DNA of 64,000 bases from an uncultured Clostridia bacterium (GCA_945949395.1 CAMFEK010000002.1:1-64000); one strand, 5' to 3'. Positions 32,878-41,962 are shown, counted from the stretch's first letter. Program-made: numbers and translations. The notes: generated by a model not told the origin, from the letters alone.

Positions 32878-35800
32878 ATGTTTGAGTTTTTAAAGAAGTT
32901 CTTAAATAAAAGACGAGCACAAAAATTAAATGCACGTATCGCTAAGTTAGAAACAGCGTTCACGCTGTTTCAAATTGTTGAAGCGGAAGATATAAAAACA
33001 GAGAAGTTAGTACAACGCTTGTCTAAGGATGAGAATTATGCTGACCTTGTTTCTCGTTATAGAGTAGGTGTGCAAAAAATTGGACAACACAACGACACGA
33101 TAAAGTCGTTGATTTTTGCATACAACTCTTTATTGAAGCAATATCCGATTTCTGATATTTTGGAGAATATAGAATCGTGTTCAGAAGATAAGTTGCTTGA
33201 TTTAATGTCAACAGTCAACCAAGTGTATGAATATGTAATTCCTAATCGCTTTGAACATAAGAAACAATACGATGAATATAAAACTCGATTACAAGACATA
33301 GTTGATAATTATTCGATTATCAAAGAGCAGAAAGGCTTACTCAAAGATATCAATGAAGAGATTGCAAACTTGCCAGATTGTTATATTGATGATGCAACCG
33401 TAGAGACGGCGCTCGCAAGCGCAAAGGCTCTATTAAGAAAATATACTTCCTATCCCAAAACGTATTATTCTACGCCTATTATCAATCAACAGGTAATTGA
33501 AAAACATAATGAGCAATTTATTGCACGCCATATAAAAGATGAAATCTTTGATGATGTAAATGGAAGAAGCTTGGATGAAGAGCAAAGAAGAGCTGTTCTT
33601 TGCAATGCAAAATCAAATTTGACTATAGCAGGTGCGGGTTCGGGCAAAACCTTGACTATTTGTGGAAAAGTAAAATACTTGTTGGAAAATGGTCTTGCAT
33701 CAAGAGATGATATTCTATTGCTTTCTTATTCAAGGGCTTCTGCCGATGATTTGGCAAAAAAAGTAGATGGTGTAGCAAAAGGTTTAAGAGTAGAGACCTT
33801 CCATGCTTTAGGTTTAAATATTTTAACCGAAGCAAACGGTAAGAAAAAAGCGATAGAAGAACAGTTAAAATCTTACATAGCGCAATTTTTTGACGAGGAG
33901 CTTGCTTCCAATCCTAAAATTGCCAATGAGATATTTCAGTTTATTTCGTTGTACTTTTATGCTCCTGAAACCAAAAAATCAAAGAAATATAAAAACGACG
34001 GGGAATTATTTCAAGATTTAAAGACGTCGAATTTTAGAACGTTAAAAGACCGTTTGGGGAAACTTTCAGCGGATAAGTATCATCATGAAACTCTGAAAAA
34101 TGAATACGTAAAGAGTAATGAAGAACTAGTAATCGCTAACTTCTTGTTTACCAACGGCGTTGAGTATGAATACGAGAAACCGTATGAAGTGGAAACGAGT
34201 ACGCCAGAAAAGCGACAGTATACACCTGATTTCTACTTGCCTGAATATGGAATTTACTTGGAGCATTATGGGATAGATAGGACGGGGAAAGCGCCTCAGT
34301 ATGAAAAGGAAGCGAGTGATGCCTACGTTCAATCAATGGAATGGAAACGCACAACGCATCAAACGAATCAAACCATTTGTATTGAAACCTATTCCTACGA
34401 GTTTTCGGAGGGTACGATATTTGACAATTTAAAAACGCGGTTGCAGGAAAACGGCGTGGAATTAAAGCCGTTGCCACAAAAAGAAGTGGTCGACGCTTTG
34501 CATAATGCGTATTCAGGGAGAGATTTTAGTTCCTTATTCAACCTGATTATGACGTTTATATCTTTGTATAAAGCACAAATTAAGGACGATAGCGGATTCG
34601 ACAAATTCAAAGAGCAGTTAAACGACTCGCAGTATAGTTCAAGTCGTACGCGATTGTTTTTAAATATTTGCCAAAACATTTATAATTACTACATGGAAAA
34701 TCTTCATGCTGCGGATAAAATCGACTTTGATGATATGATTTTGCAGGCGATTGATTTGTTAGATAAAACGCCTAACTTTAAATATAAGTACATTATCGTA
34801 GACGAATTTCAAGATATCTCGCAAAGCAGAACTCGTTTCTTGCAAAAATTGATAGAACATGGAAATGCAAAATTATTTGCAGTAGGTGATGACTGGCAAG
34901 CCATCTATCGTTTTGCAGGGTGTGATATCAATGTGTTTTTAGAGTTTGAAAAAATTTTTCCAAATGCAAAATTGAATTACATTACGTCCACCCATAGAAA
35001 CTCGTCTGAATTGCAATCCATTGTTGAACCGTTTATTACAGCGAATCCAAATCAATACAAAAAGCATATTCGTTCAGCAAAGCACCAAGAGAAGCCTGTG
35101 CGAATTATATATCATAAAGGCAATAAAGCAATGGCTTTAACAAAAGCGCTTGCCGATATTGAAAAATTAAACGCCACCGCAGAGGTGTTGATTTTGGGCA
35201 GAAACAGACGAGATATTGATTCGTTTATTTGCCGAGAAATACAGGTGGTGGCGTATAAACAAATATTGCATAAAGACTTTCCTAAGATGCAATTGAAATA
35301 CAGCACGGTACATGGCTCGAAAGGCTTGGAGAGTGATTTCGTTGTGTTGATTAGCGGAGAAGATGCAGATAATGGCTTTCCTAATAAGACGGAAGAGGAT
35401 GGGGTCTTGGATTTGCTGTTGGGTAAGAAAAATTCCTATGAATATGCAGAAGAACGTCGTTTGTTCTACGTCGCATTAACAAGAACAAAGTCGATAGTTT
35501 ATTTGCTTTCTGACAAAGAAAAATCTTCTCAATTTATTCAAGAAATTAAAAACAAGTGTTTTGTAATGCACGATGAAACTGCACAAAAAGAAGAAAAAGA
35601 ATATCTTTGTCCTTGGTGTAAGTCTGGACATTTGGTTGTTCGAGAATCGGAAGTCAATAAAAAATCATTCTATGGCTGTTCTAATTTTCCTTATTGTTCG
35701 TACACGAATGATGATATGAAATCGGTGTATTTCAATAATCGGTGTCCTGACTGCGGAGATTTTTTGGTGTTGAGAAAAGGAAAATACGGAACATTCTTCG

Positions 35801-35883
35801 GTTGTCATAACTATCCGCGGTGTAAACATACTCAGCAAACAATAGAAGAACCGCGTCGTCGTATTGGATTTTATGACAGTTGA
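32878..35883 (+). CDS. UvrD/Rep-type helicase with nuclease-like insertion and topoisomerase zinc fingers
   Basis: ATG 32878 (TAGGAAAAG upstream) gives 1001 residues. Superfamily I motifs: Walker A AGAGSGKT (251-258), DEFQD beginning at Asp642, GDDWQAIYRFAGCD, and motif VI RRLFYVALTRTK. Between motifs Ia and II an insertion carries YTPDFYLPEYGIYLEHYG, with Asp451 and Glu462 spaced as in PD-(D/E)XK-like nucleases. The C-terminus ends in two Cys4 fingers of the topoisomerase type (CPWC...CSNFPYC and CPDC...CHNYPRC). The N-terminal 230 residues are helical. Such helicases act on DNA ends or replication forks. Position in an accessory region makes a defence or element-maintenance role likely, but this is inference. 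Confidence 0.82.
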   Translation: MFEFLKKFLNKRRAQKLNARIAKLETAFTLFQIVEAEDIKTEKLVQRLSKDENYADLVSRYRVGVQKIGQHNDTIKSLIFAYNSLLKQYPISDILENIESCSEDKLLDLMSTVNQVYEYVIPNRFEHKKQYDEYKTRLQDIVDNYSIIKEQKGLLKDINEEIANLPDCYIDDATVETALASAKALLRKYTSYPKTYYSTPIINQQVIEKHNEQFIARHIKDEIFDDVNGRSLDEEQRRAVLCNAKSNLTIAGAGSGKTLTICGKVKYLLENGLASRDDILLLSYSRASADDLAKKVDGVAKGLRVETFHALGLNILTEANGKKKAIEEQLKSYIAQFFDEELASNPKIANEIFQFISLYFYAPETKKSKKYKNDGELFQDLKTSNFRTLKDRLGKLSADKYHHETLKNEYVKSNEELVIANFLFTNGVEYEYEKPYEVETSTPEKRQYTPDFYLPEYGIYLEHYGIDRTGKAPQYEKEASDAYVQSMEWKRTTHQTNQTICIETYSYEFSEGTIFDNLKTRLQENGVELKPLPQKEVVDALHNAYSGRDFSSLFNLIMTFISLYKAQIKDDSGFDKFKEQLNDSQYSSSRTRLFLNICQNIYNYYMENLHAADKIDFDDMILQAIDLLDKTPNFKYKYIIVDEFQDISQSRTRFLQKLIEHGNAKLFAVGDDWQAIYRFAGCDINVFLEFEKIFPNAKLNYITSTHRNSSELQSIVEPFITANPNQYKKHIRSAKHQEKPVRIIYHKGNKAMALTKALADIEKLNATAEVLILGRNRRDIDSFICREIQVVAYKQILHKDFPKMQLKYSTVHGSKGLESDFVVLISGEDADNGFPNKTEEDGVLDLLLGKKNSYEYAEERRLFYVALTRTKSIVYLLSDKEKSSQFIQEIKNKCFVMHDETAQKEEKEYLCPWCKSGHLVVRESEVNKKSFYGCSNFPYCSYTNDDMKSVYFNNRCPDCGDFLVLRKGKYGTFFGCHNYPRCKHTQQTIEEPRRRIGFYDS

Positions 35884-35980
35884 AAGTGAGTGCTTGTTAA
35901 ACTGATAAAATCAAAGTAGGATTTGATGGATAAATAAGAATTTACAGAGTTGATGAAACACAAAGGGAGACGGAAAAAAT

Positions 35981-36073
35981 ATGATTGAACAAATTTTTAA
36001 ATTAACACAAGGAAATGAAAAAACAGTTGAAAAGATAATTATTAATGAAAATATACACTATATGTATGCTTGA
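35981..36073 (+). pseudogene. Cupin gene fragment cut by IS256 remnant
   Basis: ATG 35981 with GGGAGACGG upstream opens a frame whose first 28 residues (MIEQIFKLTQGNEKTVEKII and on) resemble the start of small cupin-domain proteins. The frame then runs into the IS remnant and stops after 30 codons. The rest of the cupin is not in the window. Confidence 0.5.
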
Positions 36074-36656
36074 GTCCTTCCATTTCGCATACAATTCCGT
36101 TATCCGCAAATAAAGCAATTTCAGTAAGGCGTTTTCGTTCGGGAAGGCGCCTTGTTTCGTTACCTTGCGAAAACTCGAATGTATGCTCTCAACGGCATTC
36201 GTCGTATACATAACTTTTCGAATGGCGCTGCCGCAGTCAAATAGTTGCGCCACATATTCAAAGTTTCGAACCCATACGTCTACCGCTCCGGGAGGCATGC
36301 TCTAAGACTGTTTGAACTTCTCAAATTCGTTTTCCGCTGCCTTCAACGACGGCGCTCCATATATCTTTTTTAGATGAGATGTAAACGCTTTCATATACAA
36401 TCCACAAATACAAACGGATATACCTTTTTAAGCGGTCTGTTTTGCCAGTCGTTAAGCTCGTCCAATACTCTGTCGGTAATGTCGGATATCTTTTCCGCAG
36501 AGAGCGAAAAACCGTAGATATCTTCTATGGTAGAAGATATATCCCTTTGGCTCATACCTCTTGCGTACATAGCTAAGACCTTTTCTTCTATGCCCGAAAC
36601 GTCTCTGCTGCGTTTGGGGATTACCTGCGGTTCAAAACTACCGTCACGGTCGCGGG
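36062..36656 (-). mobile_element. IS256-family (mutator) transposase remnant
   Basis: Read on the minus strand, about 36656 down to 36390 encodes the N-central part (VIPKRSRDVSGIEEKV, then MSQRDISSTIEDIYGFSLS, then PFVFVDC). A different frame then gives the C-terminal part (HLKKIYGAPSLKAAENEFEK, a stop, then IRKVMYTTNAVESIHSSFRK). The part of roughly 100 residues carrying the catalytic acids is missing, so this is a deletion derivative that cannot move itself. It lies between the accessory region and the regulator gene at 36.66 kb. Confidence 0.85.
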
Positions 36657-36660
36657 GAGA

Positions 36661-38463
36661 TTAAAAATATCCCTCTAATTTTCTTTTCAGCGTTACTTTA
36701 TCCAGAGCGTACTTCTTTTTTACCGAATCTGCATACTCGGCAAAAGCACGGCACAAGAGCGGATGCTCTAAAAAAATCGTGAAGAAAGGTGCTTTTAATC
36801 GGCTGACGGCAACGCTTTTTTCGGAAATAATGAGCTGCACATCCAAAAAACTCGGTTCGGGCAAAGGATAAAATCTGTATTTTACGTTGTCCAAAAGATG
36901 GATGATGTTTTTTGCGTGTTCTGCAAATTCCAAAGGTGAATACGGTGTCGATAGGAATTCCGGATATATTTTCCCGTTAAACAAGTCCTCGTCGCTCGGC
37001 AAAGGCGCGCACTCATGAAAGTGTCCCGACAACAACGCATTCTCAAAAAAACAGTTCCTTTGTTTGTAAATATCATTGGCGTCCCTTGCCTCGGCTCTTA
37101 ATTCAGAGTGGTCGAAGCATTCCGAAAACAGATTCTCCGGCATTGAGAATACGGTTGGGCAACCGCTTAAAACCGTAATATCGGATGCATTCGTTTCAAA
37201 GAGGAAAAAATCAGCGGTTTTGCAAACTCGGATAAGACGGTGAGCTTTGCCGAGAAGGGTATCAAATAAACGTTGGCACAGAGCTATCTTTTCAGGTTCG
37301 GTTTCGTACAGATAATTTCCGCTTTCGTTTTCCGTGCCGACAACATTGTTGCCGTAAATACAAGCATAGCCGGGGCATAAGAACATCGTTGTTGAAAAAT
37401 TCGTGTTTTTCTGTCCGTCGAGGTAAAATGATTCAATCTGTCCCGACGGATAAAGAGGAAGCCAACTGCGAATTGCTTCGCCGATTTCAGAAAGATCTCG
37501 TTCGATATTATGAATGATGTGAATCTTCACGCCGCTTGTTACACACCGGATCATCAGCGAAATCCATTTGGCTTGAAAGGCTTTATCGGCGGTGATCCAA
37601 TCTATGTTTTGATCGGAGTATAGATACAGATCCTTTTCTTTTCTTTCTATGACATTTCCGAGAAAGCGGATAACGGCAGTTTGCAAACCGACCATCCCAT
37701 GATAGAGCGGTTGATCGTCACTTAAAGCCGTTTTGTCTGCCGCCATTTCAAAGGGCAGGGGAGATCTTATGATATCGGCAGAAAACGAGCCGATCTGGTC
37801 TACCATGCCGACAACAAAGGATGAAACCTTGTTGTCTTCCGAAAGGAACAGCCAAGAATACAGTTCTTTTTCCCAATCCGTATCGCTATGCAGATCTTCG
37901 GGCGACAGGTTCATCAGCCTCGCAAGGTGGGAAAGGCGATTCTGGTCTTTGAGCCGACGGTAAAGAACACGGCACATTTCCTCCGTGAGCTTTGAGTTTG
38001 ATACGGGCGTGCGCAGTCCGTTGCGGAAACGGCTGATATAGGATGGGTCAATGTTAAGGAGCTTTCCAAAACGAACGTTGGAAAATTCCGCCAAATCAAG
38101 TATCGCGGAAAAGCGCTGTCCGAATTTATTGTGGGTATGTAAAACCGCGGGTGCTTCTTTGTGCGCTTTTATCGGCTCTTCTCCGTCATAAAGCCAACGC
38201 ATGAGCTCGCTTTTGATCTGCTCTGCGGAAAAGCAAGCGGAACAGCCGATCTCCTTCAAAACATCTTCTGTTTTTCCGTGTTCATCAGCAAACGAATAAA
38301 TTGCCGATACAAATCTTAATGCACTTTTTCCGCCGTTTTGCGGTACACGGCTTCCCTTACACATACGGTCAACCGCGGAACGGTCGCATCCGATAATACC
38401 TGCAATGTCAGTTGGCTTTGCGCCTATTATTTTCATGATTTTGTTGAATCGTTCTGTAAACAT
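36661..38463 (-). CDS. Large HTH-containing regulator
   Basis: 600 residues. Two Cro-like HTH segments lie in the N-terminal 170 residues (around TDIAGIIGCDRSAVDRMC and RFGKLLNIDPSYISRFRNG). The remaining 420 residues form a domain I cannot name; a stretch with FYLDG and FLCPGYACIYG might be a sensor or an inactive enzyme fold. Proteins of this shape occur in Clostridia. The promoter at 38487-38515 has an overlapping-range dyad at 38520-38553, which could be its own operator and would also control the divergent DUF3592 genes. Intact. Confidence 0.7.
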   Translation of the reverse strand: MFTERFNKIMKIIGAKPTDIAGIIGCDRSAVDRMCKGSRVPQNGGKSALRFVSAIYSFADEHGKTEDVLKEIGCSACFSAEQIKSELMRWLYDGEEPIKAHKEAPAVLHTHNKFGQRFSAILDLAEFSNVRFGKLLNIDPSYISRFRNGLRTPVSNSKLTEEMCRVLYRRLKDQNRLSHLARLMNLSPEDLHSDTDWEKELYSWLFLSEDNKVSSFVVGMVDQIGSFSADIIRSPLPFEMAADKTALSDDQPLYHGMVGLQTAVIRFLGNVIERKEKDLYLYSDQNIDWITADKAFQAKWISLMIRCVTSGVKIHIIHNIERDLSEIGEAIRSWLPLYPSGQIESFYLDGQKNTNFSTTMFLCPGYACIYGNNVVGTENESGNYLYETEPEKIALCQRLFDTLLGKAHRLIRVCKTADFFLFETNASDITVLSGCPTVFSMPENLFSECFDHSELRAEARDANDIYKQRNCFFENALLSGHFHECAPLPSDEDLFNGKIYPEFLSTPYSPLEFAEHAKNIIHLLDNVKYRFYPLPEPSFLDVQLIISEKSVAVSRLKAPFFTIFLEHPLLCRAFAEYADSVKKKYALDKVTLKRKLEGYF

Positions 38464-38486
38464 AGCCGTCTCCCTTGTTTTTTATT

Positions 38487-38515
38487 ATCATAGCATAATT
38501 ATCTTATTAAATCAA
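38487..38515 (-). promoter_or_regulatory. Promoter of the large HTH regulator
   Basis: On the minus strand, TTGATT, 17 bases, and TATGAT with an extended TGC before it. The gene starts 24 bases on. Confidence 0.7.
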
Positions 38516-38519
38516 TTAC

Positions 38520-38553
38520 TGCCACGAAATTTGTCAATGACAATGCCGTGGCA
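38520..38553. promoter_or_regulatory. Nested dyad in divergent intergenic region
   Basis: Outer arms TGCCACG / CGTGGCA and inner arms TTGTCA / TGACAA share one centre. The site sits between the two divergent promoters, so one bound protein could control both directions. The HTH regulator next door is the obvious candidate. Confidence 0.6.
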
Positions 38554-38557
38554 TTTA

Positions 38558-38586
38558 TTGTTTCCCTTGTCCGCGTATGCTATAAT
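38558..38586 (+). promoter_or_regulatory. Promoter of the DUF3592 genes
   Basis: TTGTTT, 17 bases, TATAAT (38581-38586) with an extended TGC. Confidence 0.65.
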
Positions 38587-38674
38587 GAAAATGTATCCAA
38601 ATAGAGGCGGAACGGGTTTCCGTCGGACGTCTGACGGGCGGCGGGCAAAGAGATTTTATTGATAGGAGTTTTGT

Positions 38675-39073
38675 ATGAATGTCGGTTGTTTATTAGCGGG
38701 AGTCGGTTTGATGGTTCTCGGAGTGGTATTGTACGTGTTAAAAATCGGGAGAAGAAATAAGTGTACGAGTAAAACCGTCGGGAAAATAGTCGGCGTCCAT
38801 GAAGACGTGGACACCGACGAGGATGGCTTTCACTCCTATACGTATCAAGCCGTATACGAATATGAAGTGGACGGAAAAACCTACAAGGGCATGGGAGGTC
38901 CCCTGCAACATAAAGAAAGCAAAATTCCGGTCGGCGGGAATATCACGATCTATTACGATCCCAAGGATCCGCAAGAGCATTACCTCAATGGCGGTAAGGG
39001 TACGCCGCCCCCCTTCGGCGCTATGGCGTTTGTTTGCGGCGTGGCTTTGACGATCATCGCAGCGGTTGTATAA
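38675..39073 (+). CDS. DUF3592 membrane protein 1
   Basis: 132 residues: an N-terminal membrane helix, a short basic stretch, an extracellular or periplasm-like beta domain with YEYEVDGKTYKG and ITIYYDPKDPQEHYL, and a C-terminal membrane helix. This is the DUF3592 layout. Function is unknown. ATG 38675 follows ATAGGAG. It is the first of three tandem paralogues. Confidence 0.75.
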   Translation: MNVGCLLAGVGLMVLGVVLYVLKIGRRNKCTSKTVGKIVGVHEDVDTDEDGFHSYTYQAVYEYEVDGKTYKGMGGPLQHKESKIPVGGNITIYYDPKDPQEHYLNGGKGTPPPFGAMAFVCGVALTIIAAVV

Positions 39074-39155
39074 CGCTGCGCGTGAAAAGTTTTTTTGAAT
39101 CGTCGGAGCGAGTCTCCGTCGGGCAAATATATTTTAACGAGCGGGAGTATTGATC

Positions 39156-39554
39156 ATGACACCCAACAACATGTTAGTAGGAGCCGGATTTATCGGCGGC
39201 GGCGTATTGTTGATTTTGTTCGGCATCGGAAAGAGCAAGAAATGCTCGGGGAAAGCGATCGGCAAAATCACGGGAATCCGCCGGTACGACGAGAGGGAAA
39301 AGGACGGCAGTCGCCGAGATTTTTACTCCCCCGAGTTTGAATACGAAGTGGACGGACAGATTTATCACGGCGTCGGAAGCAGCAATTACAGAGAGCGCAA
39401 CAGTATTCAAGTCGGCGGTTCGATCGAGGTACATTACAATCCGAAGAACCCGAAGGAGCATTTCACCCAAGGTGGCGGAAAGCTTTTGCCGATGGTGGGC
39501 GGCGTGGCGATTCTCGCCGGCATCATAATGATTGCCACCGCCTTTCAGGGGTAA
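39156..39554 (+). CDS. DUF3592 membrane protein 2
   Basis: 132 residues from ATG 39156. Same layout as its neighbour: helix, FEYEVDGQIYHG, IEVHYNPKNPKEHF, helix. A tandem duplicate with clear divergence. It ends 4 bases before the third paralogue. Confidence 0.75.
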   Translation: MTPNNMLVGAGFIGGGVLLILFGIGKSKKCSGKAIGKITGIRRYDEREKDGSRRDFYSPEFEYEVDGQIYHGVGSSNYRERNSIQVGGSIEVHYNPKNPKEHFTQGGGKLLPMVGGVAILAGIIMIATAFQG

Positions 39555-39558
39555 GCGT

Positions 39559-39951
39559 ATGAGCGACGTATTCTTTTTAATCGTCGGCATTATTCTTGCC
39601 GGCATCGGTCTGCTTTTAGCCGTGATAAAGATTTGGGTTTGCATACGGTGCTCCGAGCCGACGATCGCGACCGTCGCCAAGCTGGAAAAAGAATATACCT
39701 TTTTCCGCGGCATAGAGCATACGCATTATCGCCCGGTCGTGACGTACGTCGTTGACGGCAAAACGTATACCGAAACGGCGCACTTCAGGACTTATCGCAA
39801 ATCGAAATATCCGGTCGATTCGGAAATCAAGATTTGTTACGACCCGAACGCGCCCGCCATGATGCGATTCGTCGGGCACCCCTTTCCGTTGCCGTTAGGA
39901 CTGGCGTTTCTTGCCGTCGGGGTCGTATTGATTTGGTGCTCTTTTCTGTAA
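39559..39951 (+). CDS. DUF3592 membrane protein 3
   Basis: 130 residues from ATG 39559. Two membrane helices around VTYVVDGKTYTE and IKICYDPNAPAMM. The most divergent of the three. No ribosome site stands out except GGGGTAAGC, so translation is probably coupled to the gene before it. Confidence 0.72.
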   Translation: MSDVFFLIVGIILAGIGLLLAVIKIWVCIRCSEPTIATVAKLEKEYTFFRGIEHTHYRPVVTYVVDGKTYTETAHFRTYRKSKYPVDSEIKICYDPNAPAMMRFVGHPFPLPLGLAFLAVGVVLIWCSFL

Positions 39952-40149
39952 CGCTTGCTATCAAAACGGGAGGTTTGCCGTTTTGTCGGGTGGAGAAAGG
40001 AAACAAAGTTTTGAAATAAGAGGAGCGGAGGAAATCGAATGTAAAGGGTATTGAAAAATTAACGTCAAACTTTTGAAGTACGTTTCATAACTATTTTAAT
40101 ATATACTTTCGTATATTATTAAGGAATCATATTAAGGAAGGTAGAAAAA

Positions 40150-40752
40150 ATGAAAAAATCAACCGATTATTTGAAGCAGAGCGTCCTTATCATTTTAGAC
40201 GCGTTGTTATTTATTTATTATCTGAATTACCTGTCTGCGAAAGGGCTCAGCCTCGGTATAGGCATCGTCGCGATCGTCATATCGGCGTTTTATTTGGTCA
40301 CAGGCATCGTGCTTGTGATTGCAGGCAATATATCGCCGTCGATTCAAAAGACGTTTAACACGATTGCCATCGCTTTGTTTGCCGTTTTTATGTTCGTAAG
40401 GTTTTTGCTTACGACTATCGGCGCGGCAAAATTAATGGAGCCGACGGGCTGGACAATTAAAATCGTAAGCATGGTGGCGTCTTTAGCCTTCGTCGTGATA
40501 TATTCTATAGTGAAATTTTCCGGCAAACCCATGATGTCACGTTTGAATAATCTCTTTTCTCTGATATTCATACTGGTATTGATTCTGGACGTTTTGTTCG
40601 ACGTGTACGGCAATTCCATCACGTTGGGCAGATTCGACGTTTTGTTGGTGGCGATTTACGGTTTTTATGCCTATTATCTTTTGGAAGTTTGCGAGAAAAC
40701 CGAAGTTTTACCCGAACAACCGAAAACGGAAGAAGATCCTGCGAAAGAATAA
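40150..40752 (+). CDS. Unrecognised multi-span membrane protein
   Basis: 200 residues, ATG 40150 behind AAGGAAGG. About six hydrophobic helices are seen in succession, with charged N- and C-termini. No family is recognised. It has a separate AT-rich leader (39990-40149) with sequences such as TATTTTAATATATAC but no clear consensus promoter. Confidence 0.6.
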   Translation: MKKSTDYLKQSVLIILDALLFIYYLNYLSAKGLSLGIGIVAIVISAFYLVTGIVLVIAGNISPSIQKTFNTIAIALFAVFMFVRFLLTTIGAAKLMEPTGWTIKIVSMVASLAFVVIYSIVKFSGKPMMSRLNNLFSLIFILVLILDVLFDVYGNSITLGRFDVLLVAIYGFYAYYLLEVCEKTEVLPEQPKTEEDPAKE

Positions 40753-40863
40753 ACCGACTGTTTTTCGGCGGCGCGCAAACCCTTGCGCGCCGTTTCCGTT
40801 TTTGGAATACGGTCTTTGGCGCGTTCAAGGGATATATGCAAATCGTGCACGAAACCGTGTTAA

Positions 40864-41139
40864 GTGTGCCTCGCCTACATCGAAGTGATGCGGCGTTACG
40901 TCATCTATCATACGGTCAACGGCGATTATACCTTGCGCGGGAGCATGAAGGAGGCGAAAAACATTTTCTCCCGTAAGTTCGTCCTTTGTTCCAAGAGCTT
41001 TTTGGTCAATCTCGAGTACGTGGAGGAGATAAATTCGAATCAGATCACGCTGCGCGGAAGGGGAAATCTCGCGACTGCGAAACGGCGCACGAACACAGCT
41101 ACGGCGCCTATTTATATAGGAGAATTCCTATCAACATAA
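40864..41139 (+). pseudogene. LytTR DNA-binding domain fragment
   Basis: 91 codons that read as the output domain of an AgrA/LytR-type response regulator: YIEVMRRYVIYHT, then RGSMKEAKNIF, then KSFLVNLEYVEEI. An in-frame stop lies directly upstream (40861) and the receiver domain is absent, so this is a remnant. The final residues diverge from the usual SR-[R/K] ending. Confidence 0.65.
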
Positions 41140-41151
41140 TTTAACGATTAT

Positions 41152-41592
41152 TTAATTTTCTCTGCCGAGAATAAAGTCAACCGAACAATGAAAGTAGGTT
41201 GCAAGCCGAATTAAACTTTCGACCGTGGGTTCGTATTTTCCTTTTTGCCAACGGTTGACGGTTTCTTCCGTCAGTTTAGTTTCTTTTTCAAGTCGGTATT
41301 TGGAAATATGGTAATGAGCCAAGAGGAAGTTCAACTGCTCGCTAAAAGGCGGTCTCTGTTTATAAGTTTTTTCGTCCAAGCTGTCGGATAAACCGAGTAG
41401 ATAGTCGGTTGAACAGTGGAAAAAGTCGGCGAGAATAACCAACGTCTTTGCCGACGGCATGCGTTCCGCTCGCAGAAATTTTGAAATGACCGATTGCTCG
41501 AGCTTTGTGCTTTCAGCGAGGGCGGTCGTCTTGATTTCCGCCTCGTTCATGAGGTCTTTCAGTCTTTCAGAAAGTTTCGACAAAATATCCAT
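41152..41592 (-). CDS. Double-HTH (XRE-type) regulator
   Basis: 146 residues. Two Cro/C1-like HTH domains in tandem: one around ALAESTKLEQSVISKFLR, one around RLEKETKLTEETVNRWQKG, each followed by HCS-[T/V]-D-[Y/F]-[L/I]-LG. Start ATG 41592 has AAGGAG 9 bases upstream. The perfect inverted repeat at 41628-41659 lies just upstream and inside the divergent promoter, so this protein probably represses the small gene at 41727 and perhaps itself. Confidence 0.8.
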   Translation of the reverse strand: MDILSKLSERLKDLMNEAEIKTTALAESTKLEQSVISKFLRAERMPSAKTLVILADFFHCSTDYLLGLSDSLDEKTYKQRPPFSEQLNFLLAHYHISKYRLEKETKLTEETVNRWQKGKYEPTVESLIRLATYFHCSVDFILGREN

Positions 41593-41627
41593 AAAGTAGT
41601 GCTCCTTCGACAAAAAATTATCCCACA

Positions 41628-41672
41628 GTCTGAACAATTTTATTTGATTTTGTTCAGACGCAGGGGTATAAT
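41628..41672 (+). promoter_or_regulatory. Promoter with perfect operator dyad
   Basis: TTGATT (41644-41649), 17 bases, TATAAT (41667-41672). A perfect 10-base inverted repeat, GTCTGAACAA / TTGTTCAGAC (41628-41637 and 41650-41659), covers the -35 and the spacer. A repressor bound here would block polymerase. Confidence 0.8.
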
Positions 41673-41726
41673 ATAGTTACACAATCGGTGCGCACGAACG
41701 TGGAAAAAATTATAGGAGTACTTATT

Positions 41727-41927
41727 ATGAAAACAGAAACTTTAAGATTACCGAAAGAAAAAATTTTGGAAGAAAAGGATTCGATTTCCCCTTGCGAGCT
41801 GCTTTTTGAGCTCCTGCCTTTATTGAAGGATTATTTTGAAGGTCAGATGTCCTTTGACGGCGAGAAAATCTCTTATATTTTGCCGAACGGGCGAAAATTT
41901 ATCATTTCAGCGGCGGAAACGGCGTAA
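41727..41927 (+). CDS. Small unrecognised protein, divergent from XRE gene
   Basis: 66 residues, ATG 41727 behind TAGGAGTA. Acidic, mixed helix and strand, no motif known to me. It is driven by the operator-promoter at 41628-41672, which suggests a regulated partner of the XRE protein. Confidence 0.55.
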   Translation: MKTETLRLPKEKILEEKDSISPCELLFELLPLLKDYFEGQMSFDGEKISYILPNGRKFIISAAETA

Positions 41928-41935
41928 AAAGCGAA

Positions 41936-41962
41936 GCGGCGGCAAGACAACCTTGCCGCCGC
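41936..41962 (+). terminator. GC-rich hairpin after small gene
   Basis: GCGGCGGCAAG / CTTGCCGCCGC, 11 pairs and a 5-base loop, right after the stop; the T-run is weak. Confidence 0.65.
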
